Source of the DNA: an uncultured Eubacteriales bacterium
Lineage (GTDB): Bacteria > Bacillota > Clostridia > Oscillospirales > UBA644
Assembly: GCA_934454405.1 (NCBI GenBank)
Contig: CAKSFN010000001.1
Span: forward strand, 62,001-126,000
Direction of reading: 5' to 3'
Length of the DNA stretch: 64,000 nt
Shown here: in pieces, positions 52,699-61,253 of the stretch
How the letters are laid out: each line of letters opens with the position of its first letter
How positions within the stretch are numbered: the first letter of the stretch is position 1
Notes under the pieces: generated by a model
Told to the model about the DNA's origin: nothing
Seen by the model: the letters and a program-made list of their open reading frames with translations, nothing else
The model's database searches: none
Made by a program: the position numbers and the translations under genes

Positions 52699-53508
52699 AT
52701 GGAAACATTTGAGCAAATTAAATCATATCTGCTGCAGCACGCAACGGAACTTGTCATTAAGCTCGTCGTCGCGTTTCTCATATTGTTAATAGGTTGGAAA
52801 CTTGTCGGCAGACTTATGAAGATACTCGAAAAAGGCAAGCTCTTCGCCAAGCTTGATCACACCGTCCGTTCCTTTATGACAAGCGCGATAGGGCTTGTTT
52901 TGAGGGTTCTTCTCATCGCGACCGCCGCCGTGACGCTCGGCATTCCCGAATCGTCGTTTTTAACGCTTTTCGCTTCCTGCGGCGTTGCGATAGGCCTTGC
53001 GCTTCAAGGATCTCTTTCCAATTTTGCGGGCGGCCTTATGCTCCTTATCTTCAAGCCTTTCAAAGAGGGAGACTATATCAAAACAGCAGATAATGAGGGA
53101 ACGGTCGTCTCGATAAACGTTTTTTATACCGTTATAAAAACGACAGAAAATCAGCACATAACACTTCCCAACGGCGGGCTTTCAAACGCAGCAATAGTCA
53201 ATTACAGCGCAGAGGAAACGAGACGTTTGGATCTGACTTTCGGCGTCGCTTACGGTTCCGATATAAATAAGGTACGCGATATTCTGCTTCAAACCGCGGA
53301 AGATTATGATCTTGTGCTTGAAGACCCTGAACCCGTCGCGGTTCTCGATAAACAGAACGAAAGTTCTCTTGATTTCATTCTCCGCTGCTGGACGAAAAGG
53401 ACGGATTATTGGACGACGCGGTATTTTCTGAATGAAGAGGTGACGAAAAAGTTCGCCGAAGAGGAAATTGAAATACCGTTCCCCCAGATGGACGTTCATA
53501 TGAGGTGA
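52699..53508 (+). CDS. Small-conductance mechanosensitive channel (MscS family)
   Basis: 269 residues: three N-terminal membrane helices, the last Gly/Ala-rich pore helix (CGVAIGLALQGSLSNFAGGL), a beta domain (FKEGDYIKTADNEGTVVSIN, then LPNGGLSNAAIVNYS) and the C-terminal portal domain. It opens on hypo-osmotic shock. GAAAGGGAG precedes the ATG. Single gene. Confidence 0.93.
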   Translation: METFEQIKSYLLQHATELVIKLVVAFLILLIGWKLVGRLMKILEKGKLFAKLDHTVRSFMTSAIGLVLRVLLIATAAVTLGIPESSFLTLFASCGVAIGLALQGSLSNFAGGLMLLIFKPFKEGDYIKTADNEGTVVSINVFYTVIKTTENQHITLPNGGLSNAAIVNYSAEETRRLDLTFGVAYGSDINKVRDILLQTAEDYDLVLEDPEPVAVLDKQNESSLDFILRCWTKRTDYWTTRYFLNEEVTKKFAEEEIEIPFPQMDVHMR

Positions 53509-53524
53509 AATTTTTTGTAAAAAT

Positions 53525-53699
53525 TCGGAAAAACAAATGCGAACGGATAAGCGCCCCATACGCTTATCCGTTCGCTCTTACGCGCCCTTCGTCCGGCTCT
53601 TGCGGGAAGCCGACACGGGCGTTTCGGAAAATCTTAAAGGAGAGTATAATCAATGTGCATTCGCTGTTTCTCGTCTGAGAGGAACAACGCCCTTTATTT
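53525..53699 (-). ncRNA. Candidate small regulatory RNA with own promoter and terminator
   Basis: On the minus strand TTGACA (53734-53729), 17 bases, TACAAT (53711-53706) predicts a start near 53699. The transcript would hold a 5' hairpin (GTTGTT-TCTC/GAGA-AACAGC), an open linker with CTCTCCTTT, a two-tier hairpin (ACGCCC-TCGGCT/AGCCGGA-GGGCGCGT) and a terminator (15-bp stem 53539-53575, then TTTGTTTTT reading minus). About 170 nt. The linker is complementary to AAAGGAGAG, a Shine-Dalgarno sequence. No protein gene fits. Confidence 0.5.
53539..53575 (-). terminator. Terminator of the minus-strand RNA candidate
   Basis: GCGAACGGATAAGCG pairs with CGCTTATCCGTTCGC (15 bp, 7-base loop). The T-rich tail is on the minus strand (ATTTGTTTTT); on the + strand only TCTTA follows, so its main direction is minus, though it could also stop mscS transcription. 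Confidence 0.85.
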
Positions 53700-53705
53700 G
53701 ATTTT

Positions 53706-53734
53706 ATTGTATCATATTTGTGAACATTTGTCAA
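53706..53734 (-). promoter_or_regulatory. Promoter of the minus-strand RNA candidate
   Basis: TTGACA, exactly 17 bases, TACAAT, reading minus. There is no open reading frame of useful size with a binding site downstream of it on that strand. Confidence 0.65.
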
Positions 53735-53847
53735 TACCTTTTGCAAAACTGTTTGCTGAACACTTCGTCTTTTTTCTTCGCGCGCGGTCTTTTTTCCCCG
53801 TTTTTGCGTTTACAAAGCATTATTTTGTGAAATTTTATATATAACTA

Positions 53848-53904
53848 TTGCAAAAAAACAGAATATGTTGTAAAATATAATTCAGAGAACACGATATGTT
53901 GTGT
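53848..53904 (+). promoter_or_regulatory. murA promoter with tandem NrdR-box-like palindromes
   Basis: TTGCAA (53848-53853), 17 bases, TAAAAT (53871-53876). Two palindromes: ACAGAATATGTTGTAA (53858-53873), inside the spacer and -10, and ACACGATATGTTGTGT (53889-53904), just after the predicted start. Centres are 31 bases apart. Layout and sequence match the nrdD boxes. Confidence 0.68.
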
Positions 53905-53932
53905 TTGAAAAACCGAAAGCGGGTGTTATCTC

Positions 53933-55195
53933 TTGATACGATACACTGTTCGCGGCGGAAAAAGCCTTAACGGGGAAGTGACTGTCAGCGGCGCAAAAAA
54001 TGCCGCGGTCGCCATTATTCCCGCCGCCGTACTTGTGAACGGAAAATGCACTATCGAAAACGTCCCCGACATCAGCGACGTCAGAACCCTTCTCGGAATT
54101 CTTCGCGATCTCGGCGCGACGGTCGAATATAAAGACAGAACAACGGTCGTTATAGACTGTTCAAATATAAACGGCGACGTTTCCGCTGTTTCGGAAGGCG
54201 TCCGCCGGATGAGAGCGTCGTATTATCTGATAGGCTCTCTTCTGGGACGCTTCGGAAAAGCGACGGTCGGGCTTCCCGGCGGCTGCGCTTTTGACGCGCG
54301 TCCGATAGACCAGCATATAAAGGGCTTCCGCCTTCTCGGCGCAGAGGTCGATGACTCCGACAGAATGATTCGCTGCAAAGCCGAAAAAGGCCTTTCCGGC
54401 ACACGGATATATCTTGACCTTGTCAGCGTCGGGGCAACGATAAACATAATGCTCGCCGCCACGGGCGCGCAGGGTTTGACCGTTATCGAAAACGCGGCGA
54501 AGGAGCCGCACGTTGTTGACGTTGCGAACTTTTTGAATTCAATGGGCGCGGACGTCAGAGGCGCGGGCACCGATATTATAAAAATAAGAGGCGGCAAGCC
54601 TCTCATCGGCAGAAGCTACGCGATAATCCCCGACCAGATAGAGGCGGGAACGTATATGGTCGCCGCCGCAGCTGCAGGCGGAAAGGTTCGCGTTTGCAAT
54701 GTTATTCCCAAGCACCTTGAATCAATCACCGCAAAGCTTCGCGACGCCGGTGTGACGGTTGTGGAAAACGACGATTCCGTTGAAATCTCCCGTAAGGGCA
54801 AGTTGTTCGCCGTTCGTCTGAAAACCCAGCCGTATCCCGGATTTCCGACCGATATGCAGCCGCAGCTGACCGCGCTTATGACGGTCGCTTCGGGCGAGTC
54901 TCAAATCCGCGAGGGCATTTACGACAAACGCTTCGGATACGTGTCCGAGCTTGCGTATATGGGTGCGAAAATCAAGGTGGACGACGATCTTTGCATAGTC
55001 AGGGGCGTTGAAAAGCTGAACGGCGCAAAAGTCCGTTCTCTCGACCTCCGCGCGGGCGCCGCGATGATCATTGCGGGACTTATGGCGGACGGGGTGACGG
55101 AGATAGAGGACAAGGGTTATATTGAGCGCGGATACGAGGATCTGATAAACAAATTCCGCAGCATCGGCGCGGACATAACGCGCGAAGAGGTATAA
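53933..55195 (+). CDS. murA: UDP-N-acetylglucosamine 1-carboxyvinyltransferase MurA
   Basis: 420 residues. First committed step of peptidoglycan synthesis: adds enolpyruvate to UDP-GlcNAc. Conserved GAKNAAVAIIPAAVL, catalytic Cys in LPGGCAFDARPIDQH and PTDMQPQLTALM are all present; Cys instead of Asp predicts fosfomycin sensitivity. TTG start at 53933; no ATG fits the N-terminus. First of a tight five-gene run. Confidence 0.95.
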   Translation: MIRYTVRGGKSLNGEVTVSGAKNAAVAIIPAAVLVNGKCTIENVPDISDVRTLLGILRDLGATVEYKDRTTVVIDCSNINGDVSAVSEGVRRMRASYYLIGSLLGRFGKATVGLPGGCAFDARPIDQHIKGFRLLGAEVDDSDRMIRCKAEKGLSGTRIYLDLVSVGATINIMLAATGAQGLTVIENAAKEPHVVDVANFLNSMGADVRGAGTDIIKIRGGKPLIGRSYAIIPDQIEAGTYMVAAAAAGGKVRVCNVIPKHLESITAKLRDAGVTVVENDDSVEISRKGKLFAVRLKTQPYPGFPTDMQPQLTALMTVASGESQIREGIYDKRFGYVSELAYMGAKIKVDDDLCIVRGVEKLNGAKVRSLDLRAGAAMIIAGLMADGVTEIEDKGYIERGYEDLINKFRSIGADITREEV

Positions 55196-55196
55196 A

Positions 55197-56006
55197 ATGT
55201 CCGTTCGGTTCTGCACTCTTTTCAGCGGAAGCAAAGCCAATTCCGCGTTTATCGAGCATATATCCTCCGACGGCACGAGAAAGGCGATTTTAATTGACGC
55301 CGGCGCCGGCATAAGATGCACCGAACACGCTCTTCGGGATATAGGCTCATCTCTTTCCGAGGTCGGGGCAATATTTGTCACGCACGAGCATTCCGACCAC
55401 ATCGGAGGCTTGAAGACAATTCTTAAAAAATACGATATACCCGTCGTTTCCAACGCGGAAACGATAGCCGCCGTCCGTTCGGCGCTGCCCGATTTCGGCG
55501 ATGAGTTTTTTATTCCGCTTGAACCGGAATCCCGCGTTCGGAACGGTCTTTTCGAGGTCGTTCCCTTTGACAGTTCGCACGACAGCGCGCATTGCAGCGG
55601 CTATGTTGTTTCCGTTGACGGGATTAAGCTCGGATACCTGACCGACTGCGGCGCGTGCAGCGACCGTATGTTAAGCTGCCTTGAATGCTGCCGCGCGGTC
55701 ATCATCGAATCCAATCACGATTCCTATATGCTCAACAACGGCATATATCCGCCGCCGCTGAAAAAAAGGGTTTCCTCCGAGTTCGGGCATATGTCCAACG
55801 ACCAGTGCGGCGCGGCGCTGTGCCGTCTTGCCAGAAGCGGCGTCAGATCCGCCATTCTCGCGCATTTGAGCAAAGAAAACAATACGCCGTCCCTTGCGGA
55901 AAAAACGGTGAGCGGCGTTCTTGTCTCCGCGGGGCTTCGCGTCGGCGAGGATATAAACGTATACGTCGCACCTGCCGACGAACCGTCGAGGATATTGGAG
56001 TTTTGA
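55197..56006 (+). CDS. walJ: WalJ/YycJ-type metallo-beta-lactamase fold hydrolase
   Basis: 269 residues. Zinc motif THEHSDHIGG, N-terminal LFSGSKANSAFIEH and SNHDSYMLNNGIYPP typical of YycJ. The family is linked to the WalRK cell-wall system and to DNA repair or replication coordination; its exact reaction is unsure (a 5'-exonuclease has been proposed). One base after murA; no walRK genes here. Confidence 0.9.
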   Translation: MSVRFCTLFSGSKANSAFIEHISSDGTRKAILIDAGAGIRCTEHALRDIGSSLSEVGAIFVTHEHSDHIGGLKTILKKYDIPVVSNAETIAAVRSALPDFGDEFFIPLEPESRVRNGLFEVVPFDSSHDSAHCSGYVVSVDGIKLGYLTDCGACSDRMLSCLECCRAVIIESNHDSYMLNNGIYPPPLKKRVSSEFGHMSNDQCGAALCRLARSGVRSAILAHLSKENNTPSLAEKTVSGVLVSAGLRVGEDINVYVAPADEPSRILEF

Positions 56007-56007
56007 T

Positions 56008-56442
56008 ATGCTGAACGTGAACGTCGTATGCGTCGGAAAACTGAAAGAAAAGTATTGGCGCGACGCCGTTGACGAGTATTCGAAGCGGCTCTCGCGCTTT
56101 TGTCGTCTGACGGTGTTTGAGGCGGACGAATCCGACCCGCAAAAAGAGATGCCCGTCATTTTGAAAAAATGCAAAGGCTACGTTGTCGCTTTGTGCGTCG
56201 AGGGCGAGATGATGACGTCCGAAAAGCTTGCGGAAACCGTTGAAAAAGTCGCTTTTTCACATTCCGACATAACATTTGTCATAGGCAGCTCCACGGGACT
56301 TGCGGACGGCGTTAAAAAAGCCTCGAACCTCCGTCTTTCATTTTCGGAAATGACGTTTCCGCACCAGATGATGCGGGTTATACTGCTCGAACAGATATAT
56401 CGGGCTTTTACGATAAATAATAATATCAAATACCATAAATAA
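56008..56442 (+). CDS. rlmH: 23S rRNA pseudouridine(1915) N3-methyltransferase RlmH
   Basis: 144 residues, about 15 shorter than common forms, with the gap near residue 45. SPOUT knot motifs VIGSSTGLADGV and FSEMTFPHQMMRVILLEQIY, ending with the family's HK. Methylates pseudouridine 1915 of 23S rRNA. One base after walJ. Confidence 0.93.
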   Translation: MLNVNVVCVGKLKEKYWRDAVDEYSKRLSRFCRLTVFEADESDPQKEMPVILKKCKGYVVALCVEGEMMTSEKLAETVEKVAFSHSDITFVIGSSTGLADGVKKASNLRLSFSEMTFPHQMMRVILLEQIYRAFTINNNIKYHK

Positions 56443-56463
56443 TTTGTGAGAGGGGTTTTTAAG

Positions 56464-56718
56464 ATGAAAGAAATCCACTATAAAACGCACGGGACCTGTT
56501 CCCGCGCGATAGAAGTGAAAATAGACGATAACGGCATTATAACCGAATGCTCTTTTGACGGCGGATGCAACGGCAACACGCAGGGCGTATCCCGTCTTGT
56601 AAAGGGTATGACCGCGGAAGAGGCGGTAAAAAGACTGAAAGGCATCAATTGCAACGGAAAGGGGACATCGTGTCCCGACCAGCTGGCAAAAGCCATAGAG
56701 CAAAGCATGGGAAAATAA
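56464..56718 (+). CDS. Stand-alone TSCPD-domain protein (TIGR03905-like)
   Basis: 84 residues. The motif GGCNGNTQGVSRLVKG and the end GKGTSCPDQLAKAI give the domain its name (TSCPD). The same domain occurs at the C-terminus of B12-dependent (class II) ribonucleotide reductases, and alone in many Clostridia, with unknown function; Cys residues at positions about 13, 31, 36, 61 and 68 may bind metal. ATG 56464 with AGAGGGG upstream. Lies in an operon whose promoter carries NrdR-like boxes. Confidence 0.83.
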   Translation: MKEIHYKTHGTCSRAIEVKIDDNGIITECSFDGGCNGNTQGVSRLVKGMTAEEAVKRLKGINCNGKGTSCPDQLAKAIEQSMGK

Positions 56719-56745
56719 TCGAAAACTTTGAACGGAGGGGCTTTT

Positions 56746-58431
56746 ATGGGGTATAAAGAGCGTTACGAAAAATGGTTGAACAGTTCCGCGGTTGATGAAA
56801 AAACGAAGGAGGAGCTTCGAGCCGTTACCGATGAAAAGGAGCGGGAGGACAGGTTTTGTTCCATGCTCGGCTTCGGCACGGCGGGACTTCGCGGCGTTCT
56901 CGGCGCGGGTCTCAACAGGATGAATGTTTATACCGTCAGATACGCCACGCAGGGGCTTGCGAGGCTGATAAAGGACGAGGGCGAAGAGGCTTGCGAAAAG
57001 GGCGTCGCCGTTGCCCGCGACAGCCGCAATATGAGCCGTGAGTTTTCCGAAGAGGTTTGCTCCGTGCTTGCCGCAAACGGCATAAAAACGTATCTTTTCG
57101 ACGGTCCGAGACCGACGCCCGAAATGTCGTTCGCAATACGCGAACTCGGCTGCGCCGCCGGTGTGAATATAACCGCGTCGCATAATCCGAGAGAGTATAA
57201 CGGCTACAAGGCGTACTGGTCGGACGGTATTCAGCTTTCGCCCGAACAGGCGAAGGTCGTTTCCGACACGATAGCGAGCATTGATATTTTCGACGATGTT
57301 AAAACCGTTCCGTTTGAGGAAGCGAAAAAAAGCATAACCGCGCTCGGCGAGGAGTTTGACGATATTTATCTCGGAAAGGTTCTCGAACAGCGCATAGACC
57401 GCGAAGCGATAGCAAAAAACGCGGATATGAAGATAGTTTACACGCCTCTTCACGGCGCGGGACACAGGCTTGTTCCGGAAGTTCTTAAACGCGCGGGCTT
57501 CAAAAATGTGTCTCCCGTTCCCGAGCAGATGGTTCTGGACGGAAATTTCCCGACGGTAAAATCCCCGAATCCCGAAAACGCGGAGGCTCTGACGCTTGCC
57601 GTGGAGCAGGCAAAGCGTGAGGGCGCGGATCTTGTTATCGGCACCGACCCCGACTGCGACAGAGTGGGCATTGCCGCAAGAAAATCGGATGGGGAGTTCG
57701 TTCTTCTGACGGGCAACCAGACCGGAGCGGTGCTTCTCGATTACGTTATAAACGCAAAAAAGAGAAACGGAACGCTGCCTGCAAACGCCTGCGTCGTCAA
57801 AACGATAGTGACCTCAGAGATAGCGACGCGTATCTGCAAAGCGAACGGGGTTGCCATTGAAAATGTTCTGACGGGCTTTAAGTATATCGGCGAAAAGCTG
57901 CAGCACTATCTCGATTCGGGCGAGCATTCGTTTCTTATGGGATATGAGGAAAGCTACGGCTATCTTTTCGGCGATTACGCAAGGGACAAGGACGCCTGCG
58001 TTGCGTCGATGATGATAGCGGAAGCGGCGGCGTATTACAGAGGCGAGGGTATGACCGTTTACGACGCGCTGATGTCCGTTTTCGAGCGTTACGGGTTCTC
58101 CGTTGAAAAAACGCTGAATCTTGTTATGCCGGGGCTTGACGGCGCCGAAAAAATGAAAGAAATGATGCGGACGCTGCGCACCGAGCCGCCGAAGCAGATC
58201 GGCGGAGTTCGTGTGCTTTCCGTAAAAGATTATTTGCAGGGTATCGACGGACTTCCGAAGGCGGACGTTTTGTCTTACTCCCTCGAAGAAGGCTCCACGC
58301 TTATCGTCCGTCCTTCGGGAACGGAGCCGAAAGTCAAGGTTTATATAATGACGAGCGGCGGGGACGAGGCTGAAGCAAAGGCAAAAGAAGAACGCCTCGA
58401 AAACGGCTTCAAAGAGGAATGCGCAAATTAA
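56746..58431 (+). CDS. pgcA: Phospho-sugar mutase (phosphoglucomutase / phosphomannomutase, PgcA-like)
   Basis: 561 residues, length of PgcA. Interconverts glucose-1- and -6-phosphate (or mannose). The phosphoserine loop is NITASHNPREYNGYK, metal site GTDPDCDRVG, sugar loop GYEESYGYLFGDYARDKD, and phosphate loop RPSGTEPKVKVY. GGAGGGG before the ATG at 56746. Last of the murA operon, before a terminator. Confidence 0.94.
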   Translation: MGYKERYEKWLNSSAVDEKTKEELRAVTDEKEREDRFCSMLGFGTAGLRGVLGAGLNRMNVYTVRYATQGLARLIKDEGEEACEKGVAVARDSRNMSREFSEEVCSVLAANGIKTYLFDGPRPTPEMSFAIRELGCAAGVNITASHNPREYNGYKAYWSDGIQLSPEQAKVVSDTIASIDIFDDVKTVPFEEAKKSITALGEEFDDIYLGKVLEQRIDREAIAKNADMKIVYTPLHGAGHRLVPEVLKRAGFKNVSPVPEQMVLDGNFPTVKSPNPENAEALTLAVEQAKREGADLVIGTDPDCDRVGIAARKSDGEFVLLTGNQTGAVLLDYVINAKKRNGTLPANACVVKTIVTSEIATRICKANGVAIENVLTGFKYIGEKLQHYLDSGEHSFLMGYEESYGYLFGDYARDKDACVASMMIAEAAAYYRGEGMTVYDALMSVFERYGFSVEKTLNLVMPGLDGAEKMKEMMRTLRTEPPKQIGGVRVLSVKDYLQGIDGLPKADVLSYSLEEGSTLIVRPSGTEPKVKVYIMTSGGDEAEAKAKEERLENGFKEECAN

Positions 58432-58448
58432 AAAAAGAAAATACTGCA

Positions 58449-58488
58449 CCGGAATGCCGCCGAATTTTTCGGAGGCATTCCGGCTTTT
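58449..58488 (+). terminator. Terminator of the murA-pgcA operon
   Basis: CCGGAATGCC pairs with GGCATTCCGG; CCGA/TCGG extends the stem inward; CTTTTAC follows. Confidence 0.8.
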
Positions 58489-58572
58489 ACTCGGGCTGAA
58501 CAGGTTCGGTCTTAAAGTCAATGACCAACGTTGTAAATTTTGTGGCTTTAATCTATATAAATCATAATATTA

Positions 58573-58601
58573 TTGACTATTCGCGCAAAGTGTGCTATAA
58601 T
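58573..58601 (+). promoter_or_regulatory. Promoter of the methyltransferase gene
   Basis: TTGACT (58573-58578), 17 bases, TATAAT (58596-58601). Confidence 0.82.
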
Positions 58602-58650
58602 ATATTCTGAATTATGATGGATAATTATATATAATAGGAGCTCGGAGTAT

Positions 58651-59520
58651 ATGTGGCTTGCGGATAAATGGAATGATTACCGTGTCGTTGATTGTTCGTG
58701 CGGTGAAAAGCTTGAACGCTGGGGCAGGTATTTTCTTGTCAGGCCCGACCCGCAGGTGATATGGAAGACCGAGAAAAAAGTACCCGAATGGCAGCGTCCG
58801 GACGCGCTTTACCGCCGTTCGTCAAGCGGCGGCGGCAGCTGGAGTATAAACAAGCTTCCTCCGTCTTTTCAGATAGGCTACGGGAACTTGAAATTCAATC
58901 TCAAACCGATGAATTTCAAGCATACGGGGCTTTTTCCCGAACAGGCGGTAAATTGGGATTTTTCAATGAACGCAATTAAAAACGCGGGCAGAAAGATAAG
59001 CGTTCTCAATCTTTTTGCTTATACGGGCGCGGCAAGCGTCGCGTGCTCCGCCGCAGGCGCGGATGTGTGTCACGTCGATGCTTCGAAAGGTATGGTTGCG
59101 TGGGCAAAGGAAAATGCACTTCTGAACGGGATGACGAATATCCGCTTTATAGTTGACGACTGCATTAAATTTGTTGAACGAGAAATCCGTCGCGGCAGAC
59201 GCTACGACGTCGTTATAATGGACCCTCCGTCCTACGGCAGAGGTCCCGGCGGAGAGGTCTGGAAACTCGAAGATGAGCTTTACGGGCTTCTGACTCTTTG
59301 CGTGAATGTTCTTTCGGACGATCCGCTGTTTTTTATGCTGAACAGTTATACAACCGGGCTTTCCGCGGGCTGTATGCAGCACATGCTCGGCTGCACCGTG
59401 GGCGAAAGATTCGGCGGAAAAGTCGATGCGGATGAAATAGGACTTCCCGTCGGTGCGACGGGGCTCAACTTGCCCTGCGGCTCGACCGCTATATGGCACA
59501 GAGAGGAAATACGAAGATAA
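58651..59520 (+). CDS. RlmI-like class I SAM methyltransferase
   Basis: 289 residues. SAM-binding LNLFAYTGAASVACSAAGAD, acidic HVDASKGMVAWAKENA and the DPPSYGRG motif, as in rRNA m5C/m7G methyltransferases related to RlmI/RlmK. It lacks the PUA domain of RlmI, so the exact substrate is unsure, but RNA is likely. Start ATG 58651 after AGGAGCTCGGAG. Followed closely by ecfA1. Confidence 0.85.
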   Translation: MWLADKWNDYRVVDCSCGEKLERWGRYFLVRPDPQVIWKTEKKVPEWQRPDALYRRSSSGGGSWSINKLPPSFQIGYGNLKFNLKPMNFKHTGLFPEQAVNWDFSMNAIKNAGRKISVLNLFAYTGAASVACSAAGADVCHVDASKGMVAWAKENALLNGMTNIRFIVDDCIKFVEREIRRGRRYDVVIMDPPSYGRGPGGEVWKLEDELYGLLTLCVNVLSDDPLFFMLNSYTTGLSAGCMQHMLGCTVGERFGGKVDADEIGLPVGATGLNLPCGSTAIWHREEIRR

Positions 59521-59521
59521 A

Positions 59522-60385
59522 GTGGCGATAATAAAGACCGAAAACCTTACGTTCCGTTACGAAAACACGGACAGGGATGTTATACGCGATATGAATATCG
59601 AAATCGAGCAGGGCTCGTTTGTTGCCGTTCTCGGTCACAACGGCTGCGGAAAATCGACGTTCGCTTCGCATTTGAATGCAATCCTTCTCCCGACGGGGGG
59701 GAAAGTTTATATTGACGGAACGGATACGCAGGTTCAGACCGAAAAAGAGCTTCTTGACATCCGCAAAACCGTCGGTATGGTGTTCCAGAACCCCGATAAC
59801 CAAATAGTCGCGACAGTTGTGGAAGAAGACGTCGCGTTTGCGCTTGAAAATCTCGGAGTAGATCCCATTGAGATGCGAAAACGCGTTGACGAAACGCTTG
59901 AAAGCGTCGGAATGAGCGAATATGCTCATCATGCGACCCACCGTCTTTCGGGCGGACAGAAGCAGAGAGTGGCGATAGCCGGCGTTATCGCGATGCGTCC
60001 GAAGATACTTGTGCTTGACGAGCCGACGGCGATGCTCGACCCTCAGGGGCGCAAGGACGTTATGAATATAATCAAAAAACTGCACGAACAGGGCACGACG
60101 GTCGTTCTGATAACGCACTTTATGGACGAGGCGGCTCAGGCGCAGCGCGTTGTTGTTATGAACGACGGAAAGGTTCTTCTTGACGGAACGCCGCATTATG
60201 TTTTTGAGAATGCGGGACTTTTGAGAAGCGTCGGGCTCGATGTGCCGCAAAGCACGGATCTGATGTTTCTTCTGCGCCGTCACGGGCTTCGCGTTCCGCT
60301 TTCCGTTTTGACGGAGGATGAATGCGTCGAGGTTCTTCACAACGTTTTGGACGGAAAGTACGAGGTGAGGAAAGATGTCAGATAA
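59522..60385 (+). CDS. ecfA1: ECF transporter ATPase A1
   Basis: 287 residues from GTG 59522 directly after the methyltransferase stop; upstream in-frame codons belong to that gene's shadow. Walker A GHNGCGKST, Q loop MVFQNPDNQIVATVVEEDVA, signature LSGGQKQRVAIAGVIAM, Walker B ILVLDEPTAMLDP. With EcfA2 and EcfT it powers vitamin importers whose S components are encoded elsewhere. Overlaps ecfA2. Confidence 0.94.
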   Translation: MAIIKTENLTFRYENTDRDVIRDMNIEIEQGSFVAVLGHNGCGKSTFASHLNAILLPTGGKVYIDGTDTQVQTEKELLDIRKTVGMVFQNPDNQIVATVVEEDVAFALENLGVDPIEMRKRVDETLESVGMSEYAHHATHRLSGGQKQRVAIAGVIAMRPKILVLDEPTAMLDPQGRKDVMNIIKKLHEQGTTVVLITHFMDEAAQAQRVVVMNDGKVLLDGTPHYVFENAGLLRSVGLDVPQSTDLMFLLRRHGLRVPLSVLTEDECVEVLHNVLDGKYEVRKDVR

Positions 60386-61253
60386 GGCTCTTATAAAAGC
60401 CGAACGCCTCACCCACATATATTCTCAGGGAACGCCTTTTGAGCATATTGCGCTGAACGAAGTGTCTTTTGAGATAGAAAAAGGCGAATTTATAGGCGTT
60501 ATCGGTCATACGGGAAGCGGAAAATCAACGCTTATGCAACACCTGAACGGGCTTATGAAGCCGACCTCGGGAAAGCTGTATTTCAACGGCGAAGACGTTT
60601 GGCAAAAGGGTTATTCGCTCAAAAATCTTCGCTTCAACGTGGGCGTTGTGTTCCAATATCCGGAGTATCAGCTTTTTGAAGAAACCGTCCGCAGGGATAT
60701 CGCGTACGGTCCGAAAAATATGGGACTTTCCGACGATGAGGCGGAAAAACGCGTTATTGATTCCATACGTTTTGTCGGACTTGACAAAAGCATCCTCGAA
60801 AAATCGCCGTTCGACCTTTCGGGCGGACAAAAACGGCGCGTTGCGATAGCCGGCATAATGGCTATGCGTCCGCAGGTGCTTGTTCTTGACGAGCCGACGG
60901 CGGGACTTGACCCTTACGGCAGAGATCAGATACTTGATGAAATAGAGGGCTATCACAAAGACACGGGTGCAACTGTGCTTTTTGTTTCGCACCGTATGGA
61001 GGATATCGCAAAAACATGCTCCCGCATAATGGTCTTGTCCGATTCGAGGCTTGTGATGTTCGACACGGTTCAAAAAGTTTTTGCCCGCGCCGACGAGCTT
61101 GTCGGTATGGGACTTGACATTCCGCAGATAACCCGCGTTTTTCTTGATTTGAAAAAGAGCGGCTACGATATCGACGGCTCCGTATTCACCCCGGAAAGAG
61201 CCGTGGACGAGATATTCGGATATTTGAACAAAAAGGGAAAACTCAATGATTAA
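60375..61253 (+). CDS. ecfA2: ECF transporter ATPase A2
   Basis: 292 residues. Walker A GHTGSGKST, VVFQYPEYQLFEETVRRDIA, LSGGQKRRVAIAGIMAM, VLVLDEPTAGLDP. The Q-loop YPEYQLFEETV marks A2. 11-base overlap with ecfA1 and 8 with ecfT. Confidence 0.95.
   Translation: MSDKALIKAERLTHIYSQGTPFEHIALNEVSFEIEKGEFIGVIGHTGSGKSTLMQHLNGLMKPTSGKLYFNGEDVWQKGYSLKNLRFNVGVVFQYPEYQLFEETVRRDIAYGPKNMGLSDDEAEKRVIDSIRFVGLDKSILEKSPFDLSGGQKRRVAIAGIMAMRPQVLVLDEPTAGLDPYGRDQILDEIEGYHKDTGATVLFVSHRMEDIAKTCSRIMVLSDSRLVMFDTVQKVFARADELVGMGLDIPQITRVFLDLKKSGYDIDGSVFTPERAVDEIFGYLNKKGKLND

Noticed and set aside
52699..53508. mscS as part of the nrd regulon
   Set aside because: Its own promoter (52596-52624) lies outside the NrdR boxes and reads away from nrdD, so co-regulation is not supported.
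53653..53844. 63-codon + strand open frame with AAAGGAG upstream
   Set aside because: Composition is Phe/Leu/His-rich without family resemblance, and it overlaps a better-supported minus-strand promoter and RNA. The apparent binding site is the reverse of the linker in the RNA candidate. It cannot be excluded fully.
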